Assembly: GCF_001295265.1 (NCBI RefSeq)
Contig: NZ_LJOD01000001.1
Location: 682,001-746,000, forward strand
Length of the DNA stretch: 64,000 bases
Source: Chryseobacterium indologenes
GTDB lineage: Bacteria; Bacteroidota; Bacteroidia; Flavobacteriales; Weeksellaceae
Direction: 5' to 3'
Position numbers and translations under genes: made by a program. Below, piece after piece: positions 1 to 8,884 of the stretch. Positions within the stretch are counted from its first letter, which is position 1. Each line of letters starts with the position of its first letter. Under the pieces are notes generated by a model. The model did no database searches. It was not told the DNA's origin and saw nothing but the letters and a program-made list of their open reading frames with translations.

Positions 1-1
1 C

Positions 2-61
2 ATTATTCTTGAACTTGAAAAATGGGGAAAAGAACACAAACTGGCTGTTCAAAAGATATAA
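2..61 (+). CDS. C-terminal end of a protein, possibly an HxlR-type regulator (partial)
   Basis: Only the last 19 codons and a TAA stop are in the window. The tail contains the string LELEKWGKEHK, which resembles the end of HxlR-family winged-helix regulators, where a leucine-rich stretch leads into a W-G-x-x-H motif. The rest of the gene lies to the left, so neither start nor DNA-binding domain can be checked. The family call is a guess from a short motif; that this is the end of a coding frame is moderately likely because the gene-free stretch begins directly after it. Confidence 0.35.
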   Translation: MILELEKWGKEHKLAVQKI

Positions 62-316
62 GGGCAAGAAAGCCGGAAGATGGAAACTACTCTTGTCCGG
101 GACCTTCTAAAAAGTCTTTTATAGAATAGACAATTCCTTTGTTTATATTTATATTTTTCAGCTTTATATATATTTTTAGCGAATTAAAAATAAAACAATA
201 GTAAAAAACAGAATTATTTTAATTTTTATCACTATTACGTTGAATTATTTTCTATTATAATATTATAAATGGTTTTTTTTGTAGATTTAATAAACATTAT
301 CCATCAAATAGATACT

Positions 317-826
317 ATGAAAAATCTGACTTTTTTAATCTGTATGACAGCTGCTTTATGCTGCGGAACTTATGCCCATGCCCAAAAGATCTCTGACGGC
401 GAAACAATAGATGTAAACGGCATGAAAGTTACTTTCTCTATTCTTAACAAAGAAAGCATACAGGCAGGCGGAAAGCCTTATGACCGTTATAAAGTTTCTG
501 CATCTGTAAAGAACACAACCGATAAATCTTATAATATCAGACTCTCTGCTTATCCCCAGATCATAAGTGATACAGGCATCGTAGAGCTGAACTGCATCAA
601 TGCTACGGGGGCAAAGCTTACTTCTAAAAAGATCCAGCTGAAAATGAAAACCCAACTCATTAATGTAACCTATTCTGCTTATGACAAATCCGGTAAATAT
701 ATAACCAGTACCATTCCGGTAACAGGAAGTTATTATTTCGATTCCGGAGATACCATCAATGATAATGCTATTTTTATTGTTCCCCAGGGTGAAAAGCCTG
801 ATGTTTCAGTGCGAAGCTTACGATAG
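317..826 (+). CDS. Secreted protein of unknown function
   Basis: A 169-residue protein with a classical signal peptide: a short basic start, a hydrophobic core and an AHAQ-type cleavage site near residue 23. I chose the ATG at 317 over the in-frame ATG at 269 because only the later one puts the signal peptide at the N-terminus. The mature part is rich in beta-prone stretches (K-V-S-A-S-V-K-N-T, P-V-T-G-S-Y-Y-F), which suggests a small beta-sandwich in the periplasm or outside the cell. I do not recognise a family. It is monocistronic and ends just before the perfect hairpin at 844-900. Confidence 0.6.
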   Translation: MKNLTFLICMTAALCCGTYAHAQKISDGETIDVNGMKVTFSILNKESIQAGGKPYDRYKVSASVKNTTDKSYNIRLSAYPQIISDTGIVELNCINATGAKLTSKKIQLKMKTQLINVTYSAYDKSGKYITSTIPVTGSYYFDSGDTINDNAIFIVPQGEKPDVSVRSLR

Positions 827-843
827 AAACATCTTTATAAACT

Positions 844-900
844 AAATTCGGGGTTACAGGATGCGGCGGCTCCGCCGCCGCATCCTGTAACCCCGAATTT
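844..900. terminator. Perfect 57-bp GC-rich hairpin between convergent genes
   Basis: Two perfectly complementary 27-base arms (left begins AAATTCGGGGTTACAGG) flank a 3-base loop TCC. The centre is almost pure G/C in AT-rich surroundings. It lies between the ends of two convergent genes (826 and 913), so a role as a bidirectional terminator is likely, although only a short run of T follows the stem. It could also be a mobile REP-like palindrome. Confidence 0.7.
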
Positions 901-912
901 TACCTCATTATT

Positions 913-1473
913 TTAAGATCCTTCTGTTTCCTTCCACAAAGGCTTTTGTTCTAAAACCCGGGCATGTATCGGGCATGTTTCCTGATGCGCCCCTTTCAGG
1001 TATCCGGTGCTCATCAGAAATTCATTTACAATTTCGCCTCCTGTAAATTTGAATGTTTTTTTAAACAGCTTCATCCACTCCTGAAGCGTTTTGGGATGAT
1101 GATGATTCAGCCATTTCTCGAATGAGCCGAATTCAGCCTGTAGTTCCAGGATCGTTTTGGCATTCTCAATAGCTGCATTCACTTTCAGTCTGTTTCTGAT
1201 AATTCCCGGATCGCCCAGGAGCCTTTCACGGTCTTCTTCCGTATAGGAAGCAATTTCCCGGATATTAAAATTGCTGTAAGCTTTCCTGAAGCTTTCTTCT
1301 TTTTTCAGGACTGTTTCCCAGCTTAATCCTGCCTGATTGATTTCCAGGATCAGTCTTCCAAATAATTCATTATCATCATGGATCGGGAATCCGTAATAAT
1401 TGTCGTGATAGTTTTTATGCAGTTCCTTTCTGCTTTCGGGCTGCATTCCGGATATAGCTAAGCAATAACTCAT
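913..1473 (-). CDS. tag: DNA-3-methyladenine glycosylase I
   Basis: Excises 3-methyladenine from alkylated DNA in base excision repair. The 186-residue product matches the Tag family along its length: an N-terminal MSYC with the first zinc cysteine, the Y-H-D-N-Y-Y-G-F-P segment that carries the zinc histidine, the LEINQAGLSW active-site helix with the purine-contacting Glu, and a C-terminal CPIH that supplies the remaining zinc ligands. An ATG eight codons upstream (1497) is in frame, but the start at 1473 puts MSYC at the N-terminus as in other Tag proteins. Monocistronic, convergent with the secreted protein gene to its left. Confidence 0.9.
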   Translation of the reverse strand: MSYCLAISGMQPESRKELHKNYHDNYYGFPIHDDNELFGRLILEINQAGLSWETVLKKEESFRKAYSNFNIREIASYTEEDRERLLGDPGIIRNRLKVNAAIENAKTILELQAEFGSFEKWLNHHHPKTLQEWMKLFKKTFKFTGGEIVNEFLMSTGYLKGAHQETCPIHARVLEQKPLWKETEGS

Positions 1474-1545
1474 TGAAATATATTTTCGTTTAAACAAAAT
1501 TTTTTAAAGCTAAAAAACTTTTCAGCCTATAAAGATAAGGCAGGA

Positions 1546-1567
1546 TGCTGACAACTGTTTGTCAGCA
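1546..1567. promoter_or_regulatory. Perfect inverted repeat upstream of two divergent genes
   Basis: TGCTGACA and TGTCAGCA form perfect 8-base arms around a 6-base centre. The site lies between the starts of tag and the hydrolase gene, with no T-run after it, so an operator is more likely than a terminator. No regulator can be named. Confidence 0.35.
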
Positions 1568-1669
1568 GTATTAAAAAAATGAATATTTTCTTTCGTTTTT
1601 TTAATAGTTTGTTTTCTTTACCGTTGTTTCACAAAACATCCTAAATTAGCACAAAAAATCCGATAACCT

Positions 1670-2584
1670 ATGAAACTTCTGCTAACAGTTGCTTTTTCAC
1701 TGATCTATACCCTTTTCAATTCCCAGCATATCTATTCCAAAGCATATGGAAATCAAAAGAATCCTGCCGTTATTTTCATTCATGGCGGACCAAGTGGAAA
1801 TGCTACCCTATTTGAGGGAACAACGGCACAGCGGCTTGCTGACAGAGGATTTTACGTAATTGTTTATGACAGACGCGGAGAAGGACGCTCTAAAGACAGC
1901 ACTGCAATGATGACGTTCAACGAAAGCTTTAATGACCTGAACCAGATCTACCAGACCTATCATCTCAAAAAAGCTTCAATTCTGGCTCACAGCTTCGGAG
2001 GAATCATCGGAACATTGTTTACCAGGCAGTATCCTGAAAAAGTTAGTGCTTTAGTTCTTGCCGGTGCGTTATTTACGCAGCAGGAAACGTACGATCATAT
2101 TTTAAAACAAGGAAAAGAAACGTTTAAGGACAATCCATCACAACTAAAAAAAATTGCAGAAATTGAGAGTCTGAGTAAAAATTCTGCAGATTACCGGAAA
2201 AGATGCTACGAACTGGCCAGCGAAATGCACTTTTTTACCATGCCCTCTCCTACCGCAGAAAGCCGGAATCTCAGGAAAACCTACGAAGACAGTGAGTTTT
2301 ATGCTGCTAATTTCAGAAATCCGGAATCTCCGATAAAGTTTTACAAAAATGAACCGTTGAACAACCTGGATAATACCTCAGCTTTACACGCAATCAAAAA
2401 AGGAGGAATCCCAATTTATGCTGTTTATGGTAAAAATGACGGAATTTTCTCAGAAAAACAGCTTAATGATATAAAAAACATTGCAGGAAGAAATCATTTT
2501 AACCTCATAACCAATTGCTCTCACTACTTATTTGCAGACCAGCAGAATGAATTTCTGAAGTTGATGAGCCAATATTTAAAATAA
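1670..2584 (+). CDS. Alpha/beta hydrolase, proline iminopeptidase-like
   Basis: A 304-residue alpha/beta-hydrolase. The oxyanion-loop motif HGGPSG is at residues 38-43, the nucleophile elbow A-H-S-F-G-G has Ser108, the acid is probably Asp257 in YGKND, and the base is His285 in N-C-S-H-Y. The HGGP motif and layout resemble proline iminopeptidases and related esterases, but the substrate cannot be read from sequence. The N-terminus is hydrophobic (residues 2-16) and could be a signal peptide, which would place the enzyme in the periplasm. It stands alone; a small unknown gene follows 37 bases later. Confidence 0.75.
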   Translation: MKLLLTVAFSLIYTLFNSQHIYSKAYGNQKNPAVIFIHGGPSGNATLFEGTTAQRLADRGFYVIVYDRRGEGRSKDSTAMMTFNESFNDLNQIYQTYHLKKASILAHSFGGIIGTLFTRQYPEKVSALVLAGALFTQQETYDHILKQGKETFKDNPSQLKKIAEIESLSKNSADYRKRCYELASEMHFFTMPSPTAESRNLRKTYEDSEFYAANFRNPESPIKFYKNEPLNNLDNTSALHAIKKGGIPIYAVYGKNDGIFSEKQLNDIKNIAGRNHFNLITNCSHYLFADQQNEFLKLMSQYLK

Positions 2585-2621
2585 AGTGTAGCTTTGTAAT
2601 ATGCCGGCAGCCAGAATTCAT

Positions 2622-2975
2622 ATGAAGACCTATAAAGCATTCCTGATCATGCTTATTCTGGCGTTTTCATTATCTCCGTGTTCTGTAAAACGGGATGTAC
2701 TCAGTATTTTTGATATTCAGTACATCAGTGGCTTAAACAAAATAAAAATGACCTCCGGATCAGTATTTTCCTGTGACGGAGCTACTGAAAATCCAACGTC
2801 AAAATCCTCTGTTTCTAAATCCGACCGTAAACAGCAGAGCGGAGAGCCATCCCATCCATCAAGCAAACGATTATTCTTTATTAATGACCGTTCCAGCTCA
2901 TATTCAGGAAGGGTTTCTGGAAACAGTCCTCCCAAATATATTTTATTTAAAAGATTGAAATTACATCTGGGTTAG
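2622..2975 (+). CDS. Small exported protein of unknown function
   Basis: A 117-residue product with an N-terminal hydrophobic segment (residues 5-20) and Ser-rich, basic remaining sequence. An earlier in-frame ATG at 2601 would add seven residues, but the ATG at 2622 gives a cleaner signal-peptide-like start (M-K-T-Y-K-A-F-L-I-M-L). I recognise no domain. It lies 50 bases upstream of the DoxD-DoxA gene on the same strand, so the two could be co-transcribed. Whether it is a lipoprotein via the Cys at about residue 20 is unclear, because the preceding residues (L-S-P) are not a good lipobox. Confidence 0.45.
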   Translation: MKTYKAFLIMLILAFSLSPCSVKRDVLSIFDIQYISGLNKIKMTSGSVFSCDGATENPTSKSSVSKSDRKQQSGEPSHPSSKRLFFINDRSSSYSGRVSGNSPPKYILFKRLKLHLG

Positions 2976-3025
2976 ATCATTTCCGAACCTATTTTTAATA
3001 TTAATCTTTCAACACATAAAATATA

Positions 3026-4036
3026 ATGAAATATACAGCAGACAGCCGTTCTTACGATCCGGCAGGTCTTTACACGTTGTCCCTCCGCCTTGTGATTGGA
3101 TGGACTTACTTCTCGGCATTTTGGAGAAGACTTGTCCTTGAGAATAAATTAATTCCCGATGAAAACGGATATATTGGTGAAAAATTCAATCATTTCCTTC
3201 CCAATGCTTTAGGTATTAAACCTCTTATAGAATATCTGGTGACCCATCCGGATGCTTTGCAGAGGTCAATGATGATCTTTACCATCGTGGAAGCCATTGT
3301 AGGATTGTTGATTATTCTGGGATTTTTTACGAGACTGATGAGCTTCGGAATTTTCAGCCTGGCACTGGGAATCCTGCTCGGCTCCGGCTGGATCGGGACT
3401 ACCTGCCTTGATGAATGGCAGATTGGCGTTTTAGGAATTGCAGGCGGATTTATCCTCTTTCTTTCCGGAAGCAGCACTTATTCACTGGATTATTACTTCA
3501 TGAAGAAAAATAAAGCGTTTACCCATAAAAAATGGTTCCTATGGCTGGGCTCAGGCAGTCTTCCGCTATCCAAACCTAAAACATTTGTATTGGCAGGTTC
3601 TGCACTTATCTTTGGACTAACGTTATATACCAACCAATATTTCCACGGGGGAGTCTGGGGGAAGCTTCATAATAAATCGGTAAAGCCTAAGGTGGAGATT
3701 TCCAATGTATCTTTCAATCATCAGCATATTCAATTTGAAATATACAGAACGGAAGGAGCTGATGTCTACGGATCTTTCCTGATTGGGATTCAGCTGACGG
3801 ATAAAGATGGAAAAATTTTAAAAGAACTGAATCAGGCTGATCTTTCAGAGTTTCCGAAAGAAAAAATCAAAAATCATTATGTGGCTAAGGTTAAACCGGG
3901 CAAACACAGCCTGATTATTCCTCTCGGCGCAAAAGCAGATCTGCTGATTACGATTGACGACCTGAAAAAAGAAGAAATCCATAGGATAAAACTGATAGAC
4001 ATCAGCGGAACGGAATGGACATTGGAAATTCAATGA
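3026..4036 (+). CDS. DoxD-DoxA fusion (thiosulfate:quinone oxidoreductase-like)
   Basis: A 336-residue protein. Residues 1-210 hold the membrane domain of the DoxD family, with several transmembrane helices and the typical W-T-Y-F-S-A-F-W-R-R start; residues 220-336 form a soluble domain like DoxA. In Acidianus the two are separate subunits of thiosulfate:quinone oxidoreductase, while Bacteroidota usually carry them fused as here. The reaction in this host is not established: no other sulfur-oxidation gene is nearby, and DoxX/DoxD relatives can have other redox roles. It ends at a bidirectional terminator shared with the efflux operon. Confidence 0.8.
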   Translation: MKYTADSRSYDPAGLYTLSLRLVIGWTYFSAFWRRLVLENKLIPDENGYIGEKFNHFLPNALGIKPLIEYLVTHPDALQRSMMIFTIVEAIVGLLIILGFFTRLMSFGIFSLALGILLGSGWIGTTCLDEWQIGVLGIAGGFILFLSGSSTYSLDYYFMKKNKAFTHKKWFLWLGSGSLPLSKPKTFVLAGSALIFGLTLYTNQYFHGGVWGKLHNKSVKPKVEISNVSFNHQHIQFEIYRTEGADVYGSFLIGIQLTDKDGKILKELNQADLSEFPKEKIKNHYVAKVKPGKHSLIIPLGAKADLLITIDDLKKEEIHRIKLIDISGTEWTLEIQ

Positions 4037-4046
4037 CGTAAACAAT

Positions 4047-4073
4047 AAAACCTCCGGAGCTACCGGAGGTTTT
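4047..4073. terminator. Bidirectional intrinsic terminator
   Basis: AAAACCTCCGG and CCGGAGGTTTT form an 11-base stem around a short loop, with A-run before and T-run after. It lies between the convergent DoxD-DoxA and MFS genes and can serve both. Confidence 0.85.
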
Positions 4074-4087
4074 ATATGTAATTATAA

Positions 4088-5665
4088 TTAGTGCATCGCT
4101 TCACTCAGGTCTATTTTCTCTTTGCTTTTCCTTTCTTTAATGAAAAGAATAAACGGAATACAAACCAGGAATATCACTCCCAGATAGAGGAAAACATCCA
4201 TATAAGAAAGCACGGTTGCCTGCTTCGTCACGGAAAGATCCATCATTTTATAAGCGGCATTCATTGCGGCATCAGGTGTCATTCCCTTTGCAATAAAATT
4301 GGCCTTTAATGCGGCCAGCCTTTGCTGAACATCAAAACTATTCCCATCCAGATGGGAGATCAGATTATTCCTGTATTTCTGGCCTGCATTGGCAATGAAA
4401 GTGGTAATGGCTGCAATCCCGAAAGATCCTCCCAGCTGTCTCATCATTCCCGTAAAAGCGGCTCCCTGGCCAATCTCCTGACCTTTCAGTGTACTCAGTG
4501 ACAATGAAGTGATCGGGATAAATAAAAGCCCTAAACCTGCTCCCCTTACAATAAGCATCCAGAAGAATGCATCCTTGCTGGTATCCGGTGTCAGGATTTT
4601 ATATCCCCAGAAACTGTAAATAAAGAAAATAAACAGTCCCAGCGATACCAGAATCTGTTGTTTAGCTCCCTTGGTCAGAAGCCGTCCGATGATCGGCATC
4701 ATGAAAGCAGTAGTCAGTGCGGCCGGAATCATCAGTGCACCCGACTGAAGGGCTGTCCATCCCAAAATACTCTGGGTATACAGCGGAACAATAAAGGTAG
4801 ATCCATATAATCCGAACCCTAAAACAAATGACATCACCGTACCGATTCTCAGGTTTCCGTTTTTCAGTACCCTGAGCTCCACGATCGGATATTTGAAGGT
4901 AAGTTCCCGCCATAGGAAAAGGATGAATCCTAAAACAGCAGCTATCGTAAAGGCTACAATCATTCCGCTTTCAAACCAGTCTTCTTCATGTCCCCTTTCC
5001 AGAATAAACTGTAATGAACCTACTGTTACGGCTAATAAAGCGATACCAATCCAGTCCACATCTGAAACTTTACGTTTTTCTGCATATTTCGGACTTCTTA
5101 CGAACTGGAGCGTCATTAGGGTTGCCGCAATCCCAATCGGAATATTGATGTAAAAAATATACGGCCAGCTATAGTTGTCTACGATATATCCGCCTAATGG
5201 CGGCCCTAAAGTCGGCCCGATAATCACTCCCAATCCGTAAATGGCCTGTGCCATACTTCTTTTTTCAATCGGATAAGACTCTGTAATAATTGTCTGTGAA
5301 GTTACCAGAAGGGCTCCACCGCCGATTCCCTGCATCAGTCTGAAAAATACAAGTTCCCATATATTGGTGGCATTTCCGCATAAAAACGAAAATACCGTAA
5401 ATATAATGATGGAAGCTGCAAAGTAGTTTCTACGTCCGAACTGCTGCGAGAGCCAGCTCGTCATGGGTACGATAATTACATTCCCGATTGCATAAGCCGT
5501 AATTACCCAGCCTACTTCAGAAAGTGTGGCTCCAAGATTCCCCTTCATTTCATTCAATGCAACATTGACAATCGTGGAGTCCACAATTTCAAGCAAAGCA
5601 CAGAGGATTGCTGTAATCGTGATGATTACTCTCCGTGCTCCATATTCTACTAATGATTCTTGCAT
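4088..5665 (-). CDS. DHA2-family MFS multidrug transporter (EmrB/QacA type)
   Basis: A 525-residue inner-membrane protein with about 14 hydrophobic helices, the length expected for the 14-TM DHA2 drug:H+ antiporters. Visible motifs are the membrane Asp in helix 1 (E-I-V-D-S-T-I-V-N-V-A-L), the loop-2/3 motif W-L-S-Q-Q-F-G-R-R and motif C in helix 5 (G-L-G-V-I-I-G-P-T-L-G-P-P-L-G-G). It is the last gene of an operon with a membrane fusion protein and a TolC-like channel, so it probably pumps drugs or other toxic compounds across both membranes. Substrate unknown. Confidence 0.92.
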   Translation of the reverse strand: MQESLVEYGARRVIITITAILCALLEIVDSTIVNVALNEMKGNLGATLSEVGWVITAYAIGNVIIVPMTSWLSQQFGRRNYFAASIIIFTVFSFLCGNATNIWELVFFRLMQGIGGGALLVTSQTIITESYPIEKRSMAQAIYGLGVIIGPTLGPPLGGYIVDNYSWPYIFYINIPIGIAATLMTLQFVRSPKYAEKRKVSDVDWIGIALLAVTVGSLQFILERGHEEDWFESGMIVAFTIAAVLGFILFLWRELTFKYPIVELRVLKNGNLRIGTVMSFVLGFGLYGSTFIVPLYTQSILGWTALQSGALMIPAALTTAFMMPIIGRLLTKGAKQQILVSLGLFIFFIYSFWGYKILTPDTSKDAFFWMLIVRGAGLGLLFIPITSLSLSTLKGQEIGQGAAFTGMMRQLGGSFGIAAITTFIANAGQKYRNNLISHLDGNSFDVQQRLAALKANFIAKGMTPDAAMNAAYKMMDLSVTKQATVLSYMDVFLYLGVIFLVCIPFILFIKERKSKEKIDLSEAMH

Positions 5666-5682
5666 ACGTTTTTACAATGTAA

Positions 5683-5785
5683 AAAAGTCAATGGTGAACT
5701 TGCTGCGCAGTGAACGGTGAATTTTAATACAAACTGTTAAAAAAACACTATTGACAGCAGTCCCAATTGGCCTATTTACCATTTT
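5683..5785. repeat. Possible degenerate intergenic repeat (GTCAATGGTGAA family)
   Basis: The gap between the MFS and membrane-fusion genes carries GTCAATGGTGAACTTGC, a second near copy GTGAACGGTGAATTTT, and further on CTATTGAC and TTTACCATTTT, which look like decayed complementary ends. Similar words occur at 11528-11630 and 24274-24362. This suggests a dispersed palindromic element, but the copies are poorly preserved. Confidence 0.3.
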
Positions 5786-5790
5786 AAGTA

Positions 5791-6894
5791 TTATTTAAGC
5801 GAAACCTCTGCCTTTACATTCATTCCCGTTCTCAATCGTTTTGCAATGGATTTATCAAGATTCACAAAATCAATTTTTACAGGAAGACGCTGAACTACTT
5901 TAACAAAGTTACCACTTGCATTGTCCGGAGGAAGAATAGAGAACGTAGCTCCTGTTGCAGGAGAGAATGAGCTTACCACACCTTCAAATTCTTTATCAGG
6001 GAAAGCATCAATTTCAATTTTCACCTTTTGTCCTTCTACCATTTTGTCAACCTGGGTTTCTTTGAAATTGGCAACTACCCATTTCTGGTCATTTTTAACC
6101 AAAGCAAAAAGCTGGGCTCCTGCCTGAAGGTACTGCCCTGCCTGGGTAGGAACTTTCCCCACATATCCGTCTTCCGGAGCCAGGATTACAGTGTATGATA
6201 AATTAAGTCTGGCATTTTCCACATCTACTTCTCTTTGCTTTGCCACAGAACTTGCCACACTGATCTGCTGTGAACTTGCAGCTGTCTGGGAAGAAGCAAT
6301 CGTTGTCTGCTGAGCGATCTGATTTCTCTGATCTACCAGAACCTGAAGCTGTTTATCTGCTGATTGTTTTGCTGCTAAAGCCTGCTCGTACTGCTGCTCT
6401 GTGATGGAATGATCTTTCACCAGGTTGGCATATCTTTTTAAGTCCTGTGATGTTTTCCAAACATTTACTTTCGCCGCTTCAATCTGCGCGTTTGCTGTTG
6501 CTACGGCTGCCTGTGAACTGTTGATGTTTTTCGAGGTAGCAGTAGTTGTTGCTTCCGCATTGGAGATATTGCTTTTTGCCGTTGATAAAGCCGCCTGAGC
6601 CTGTTCCAAAGACATTTTCTGATCCCTGTTATCAAGAATAACCAGAGTATCTCCTTTTTTTACGAACTGATTGTCTTTTACCTTTACCTCAGCAACATAT
6701 CCTGAAATTTTAGAAATTACCGGGGCCATATTGGAAGAGATCTGAGCATCATCCGTTTCTTCATGGTACTGCCCGTAAGTATAAGCTCTGTAACCATAGA
6801 TCCCCCCACCGATTACTACAGCTGCTAAAATGATAGGAAAGACTAAACTTTTTTTCTTTTTAGGTTCAGCTGCCTGTGTATTATTATTTTCCAT
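5791..6894 (-). CDS. HlyD/EmrA-type membrane fusion protein
   Basis: A 367-residue periplasmic adaptor. A basic N-terminus and a single membrane anchor (residues about 18-35) are followed by a split biotinyl-lipoyl-like domain (V-I-S-K-I-S-G-Y-V-A-E-V and later L-A-P-E-D-G-Y-V-G-K-V), a long Ala/Gln-rich coiled-coil hairpin (about 95-215) and a C-terminal beta-barrel. This layout matches EmrA. It would bridge the MFS pump downstream and the TolC-like channel upstream. The spacing to the TolC-like gene is 16 bases, which supports one transcript. Confidence 0.92.
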   Translation of the reverse strand: MENNNTQAAEPKKKKSLVFPIILAAVVIGGGIYGYRAYTYGQYHEETDDAQISSNMAPVISKISGYVAEVKVKDNQFVKKGDTLVILDNRDQKMSLEQAQAALSTAKSNISNAEATTTATSKNINSSQAAVATANAQIEAAKVNVWKTSQDLKRYANLVKDHSITEQQYEQALAAKQSADKQLQVLVDQRNQIAQQTTIASSQTAASSQQISVASSVAKQREVDVENARLNLSYTVILAPEDGYVGKVPTQAGQYLQAGAQLFALVKNDQKWVVANFKETQVDKMVEGQKVKIEIDAFPDKEFEGVVSSFSPATGATFSILPPDNASGNFVKVVQRLPVKIDFVNLDKSIAKRLRTGMNVKAEVSLK

Positions 6895-6910
6895 TTTGGT
6901 TTCGATCTGA

Positions 6911-8227
6911 TTATTTAATTGTTAAAGTTCCTGTTGTCTGTAATAATTTTCTGTAAGCCAGGGCAGCATCTGCCTTAGCATTGATTACGCCTACGTTTGC
7001 GGCAATCTGGGCGGCATCAGCATCCAGAAGTTCCGTCATGGTCGCAAGACCGTTATCATATTTATTCCTTGTAATTCTGTAATTTTCATTAGCCTGCTCA
7101 GCAGATTTTTCAAAAACGGAGATCCTCTTTTTAGAATAATCGGTGTTCTGATATTCTCTGTTAACGTCAAGCTTAATGTTGTCATTCAGTAATTCATCAG
7201 TGGCTGCCAATTGCATTTCTCTTGCTTTTGACTGTTTCAGGGATGAATTTTCTTTCCATAGATTGGATAAATTGTAGGAAATCCCGATTCCTACATTCAG
7301 TGCATTATACACTGTAAGAAATTTAGGAATATCAGCTGCCACATACCCTCCTGTGAAAGCTATTGAAGGAAGATTCTCGGCTTTCGCTGCTTTTGTTCCC
7401 AATTCTGCTGCTTTTCTCTGCTGTGCCAGAGCCTGAAGATCCTTACGGTTTTCTCTTGCTTCATTTATATAGAAACTCACAGGTTTTACATCATTTCCTT
7501 CTTCTATATAGTTCTGGTCCACTTCAATTTCTGTGGTTTCAGGAAGTCCTAATAACAGGTCCATATTGATATTGGCAATATTGTAGTTGTTTTTGGCTTC
7601 CAACAGCTGAAGTTCAATATTGGAGGTTTGCAGGTTCGCCTTCAGGCGGTCATTTCTTGCTATGATCCCGTTATTTTCCATCTTCAGGAAGGTCTCATCT
7701 CTTTTTTGGGAAGCTGTAAGGTTTTCCTCTAAAACTTTAATAGACTGATTGGCTTTAAACAGATTGTTATAGGCCTGAGCAACATTGTAAGCAATAGCAG
7801 TCTTATCATTCTCTGTGCTTAATTTCGAGGCTTCCACCAGATATTTTGCAGACTGAATGCCGTATTTAATTCTTCCTCCGCTGTAGATCGGAACACTCAG
7901 ATTAGCCGATGCATAAGCAACCTGATGCACCTCCGGGCCTCCGGCACCTCCTGAACCTGTTGAAATCTTCAGGTCAACCGTTGGTTTGGTAGGAAGATAC
8001 ATATAGCTTCCCGAAACTTTCAGTTCAGGAAGCTGCCTGTTTTTTGCTTCCAAAAGATCTGCTGTAGCTTCTTCAATTTTAGCGGCATCAATCTTTAAGC
8101 TCTTGCTGTTCTGGATTCCCAGCTGTACGGCTTCATCAAGACTGAGATGTTTCTTCTCCTGAGCATGAATGGCTGTAATTCCCATTAACAGGGAGAGTGC
8201 CATAACCGAGTTATTTATTCTCTTCAT
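6911..8227 (-). CDS. TolC-family outer membrane efflux channel
   Basis: A 438-residue outer membrane factor with a signal peptide ending in an H-A-Q site near residue 23, followed by the duplicated helical pattern of the OEP family (L-S-L-D-E-A-V-Q-L-G-I-Q-N-S near the start and a matching repeat in the second half). It would form the trimeric duct of the pump encoded by the two genes downstream. Its start overlaps the 3' end of the TetR gene by 17 bases, so the regulator and the pump are translated from one message. Confidence 0.92.
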   Translation of the reverse strand: MKRINNSVMALSLLMGITAIHAQEKKHLSLDEAVQLGIQNSKSLKIDAAKIEEATADLLEAKNRQLPELKVSGSYMYLPTKPTVDLKISTGSGGAGGPEVHQVAYASANLSVPIYSGGRIKYGIQSAKYLVEASKLSTENDKTAIAYNVAQAYNNLFKANQSIKVLEENLTASQKRDETFLKMENNGIIARNDRLKANLQTSNIELQLLEAKNNYNIANINMDLLLGLPETTEIEVDQNYIEEGNDVKPVSFYINEARENRKDLQALAQQRKAAELGTKAAKAENLPSIAFTGGYVAADIPKFLTVYNALNVGIGISYNLSNLWKENSSLKQSKAREMQLAATDELLNDNIKLDVNREYQNTDYSKKRISVFEKSAEQANENYRITRNKYDNGLATMTELLDADAAQIAANVGVINAKADAALAYRKLLQTTGTLTIK

Positions 8228-8837
8228 AACCTAAAAGGTCTTTTAGTAAATATTTTATATGTTTATTAAGTTCTGTGTAGTACTTTTCGTCAAAAACCTC
8301 GTCTTCTTCTGTATCGTTCAGGAATTCCTTATACATTTCTTTGGCATTGGATGCATAAAACAAAGTTCCGCTTATGGTGGAATGAAGCAGATAAATAGGA
8401 GGCTTCTTGGTGAAAATCCCCTTTTTTAAACCACTTTCAAGCACCTGAGAATACATGGATAGAAATCCCATTTTTGTCTGTTTCAGAAATTCGATGATCT
8501 GTGGATTTTTGGTATGAAGCTGCTCCCGCTGCATAATCCTGTAAAAACATTTGTGATGTCTTACCCTTCCGGAAAACTGGTCTACAATTCTTTCAATTTT
8601 CTGCCATTCATCAATATCTGTTCTTTCCAAAAGGTCTTTTGAGAAGAACTGCCCTTCATTCATTCTGTATTCAACAAGTTTTTCGTATAATTTTTCTTTT
8701 GATCCGAAATAGTAAGAGATCATGGAGATGTTTACATTAGCTGCCTTTGAGATTTCCCTGGTTGAGGTTCCGTCGAAACCCTTTTCAGCAAAGAGTTTTT
8801 CAGCAGCAAATAATATATTTTCTTCTTTTGAAATCAT
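8211..8837 (-). CDS. TetR/AcrR-family transcriptional regulator
   Basis: A 208-residue regulator with the N-terminal TetR helix-turn-helix: A-A-E-K-L-F-A-E-K-G-F-D-G-T-S-T-R-E-I at residues 10-28, then the recognition region N-I-S-M-I-S-Y-Y-F-G-S-K-E-K-L-Y. The C-terminal ligand domain is variable as usual. It is the first gene of the TolC-EmrA-EmrB operon, so it most likely represses the operon and itself and is released by a pump substrate. An imperfect palindrome at 8885-8904, just upstream of its start, is the likely operator. Confidence 0.9.
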   Translation of the reverse strand: MISKEENILFAAEKLFAEKGFDGTSTREISKAANVNISMISYYFGSKEKLYEKLVEYRMNEGQFFSKDLLERTDIDEWQKIERIVDQFSGRVRHHKCFYRIMQREQLHTKNPQIIEFLKQTKMGFLSMYSQVLESGLKKGIFTKKPPIYLLHSTISGTLFYASNAKEMYKEFLNDTEEDEVFDEKYYTELNKHIKYLLKDLLGYEENK

Positions 8838-8884
8838 ATCACTTCCATTTTTTCAAGGCGCAAATGTACGCAAGATTTTTACAA

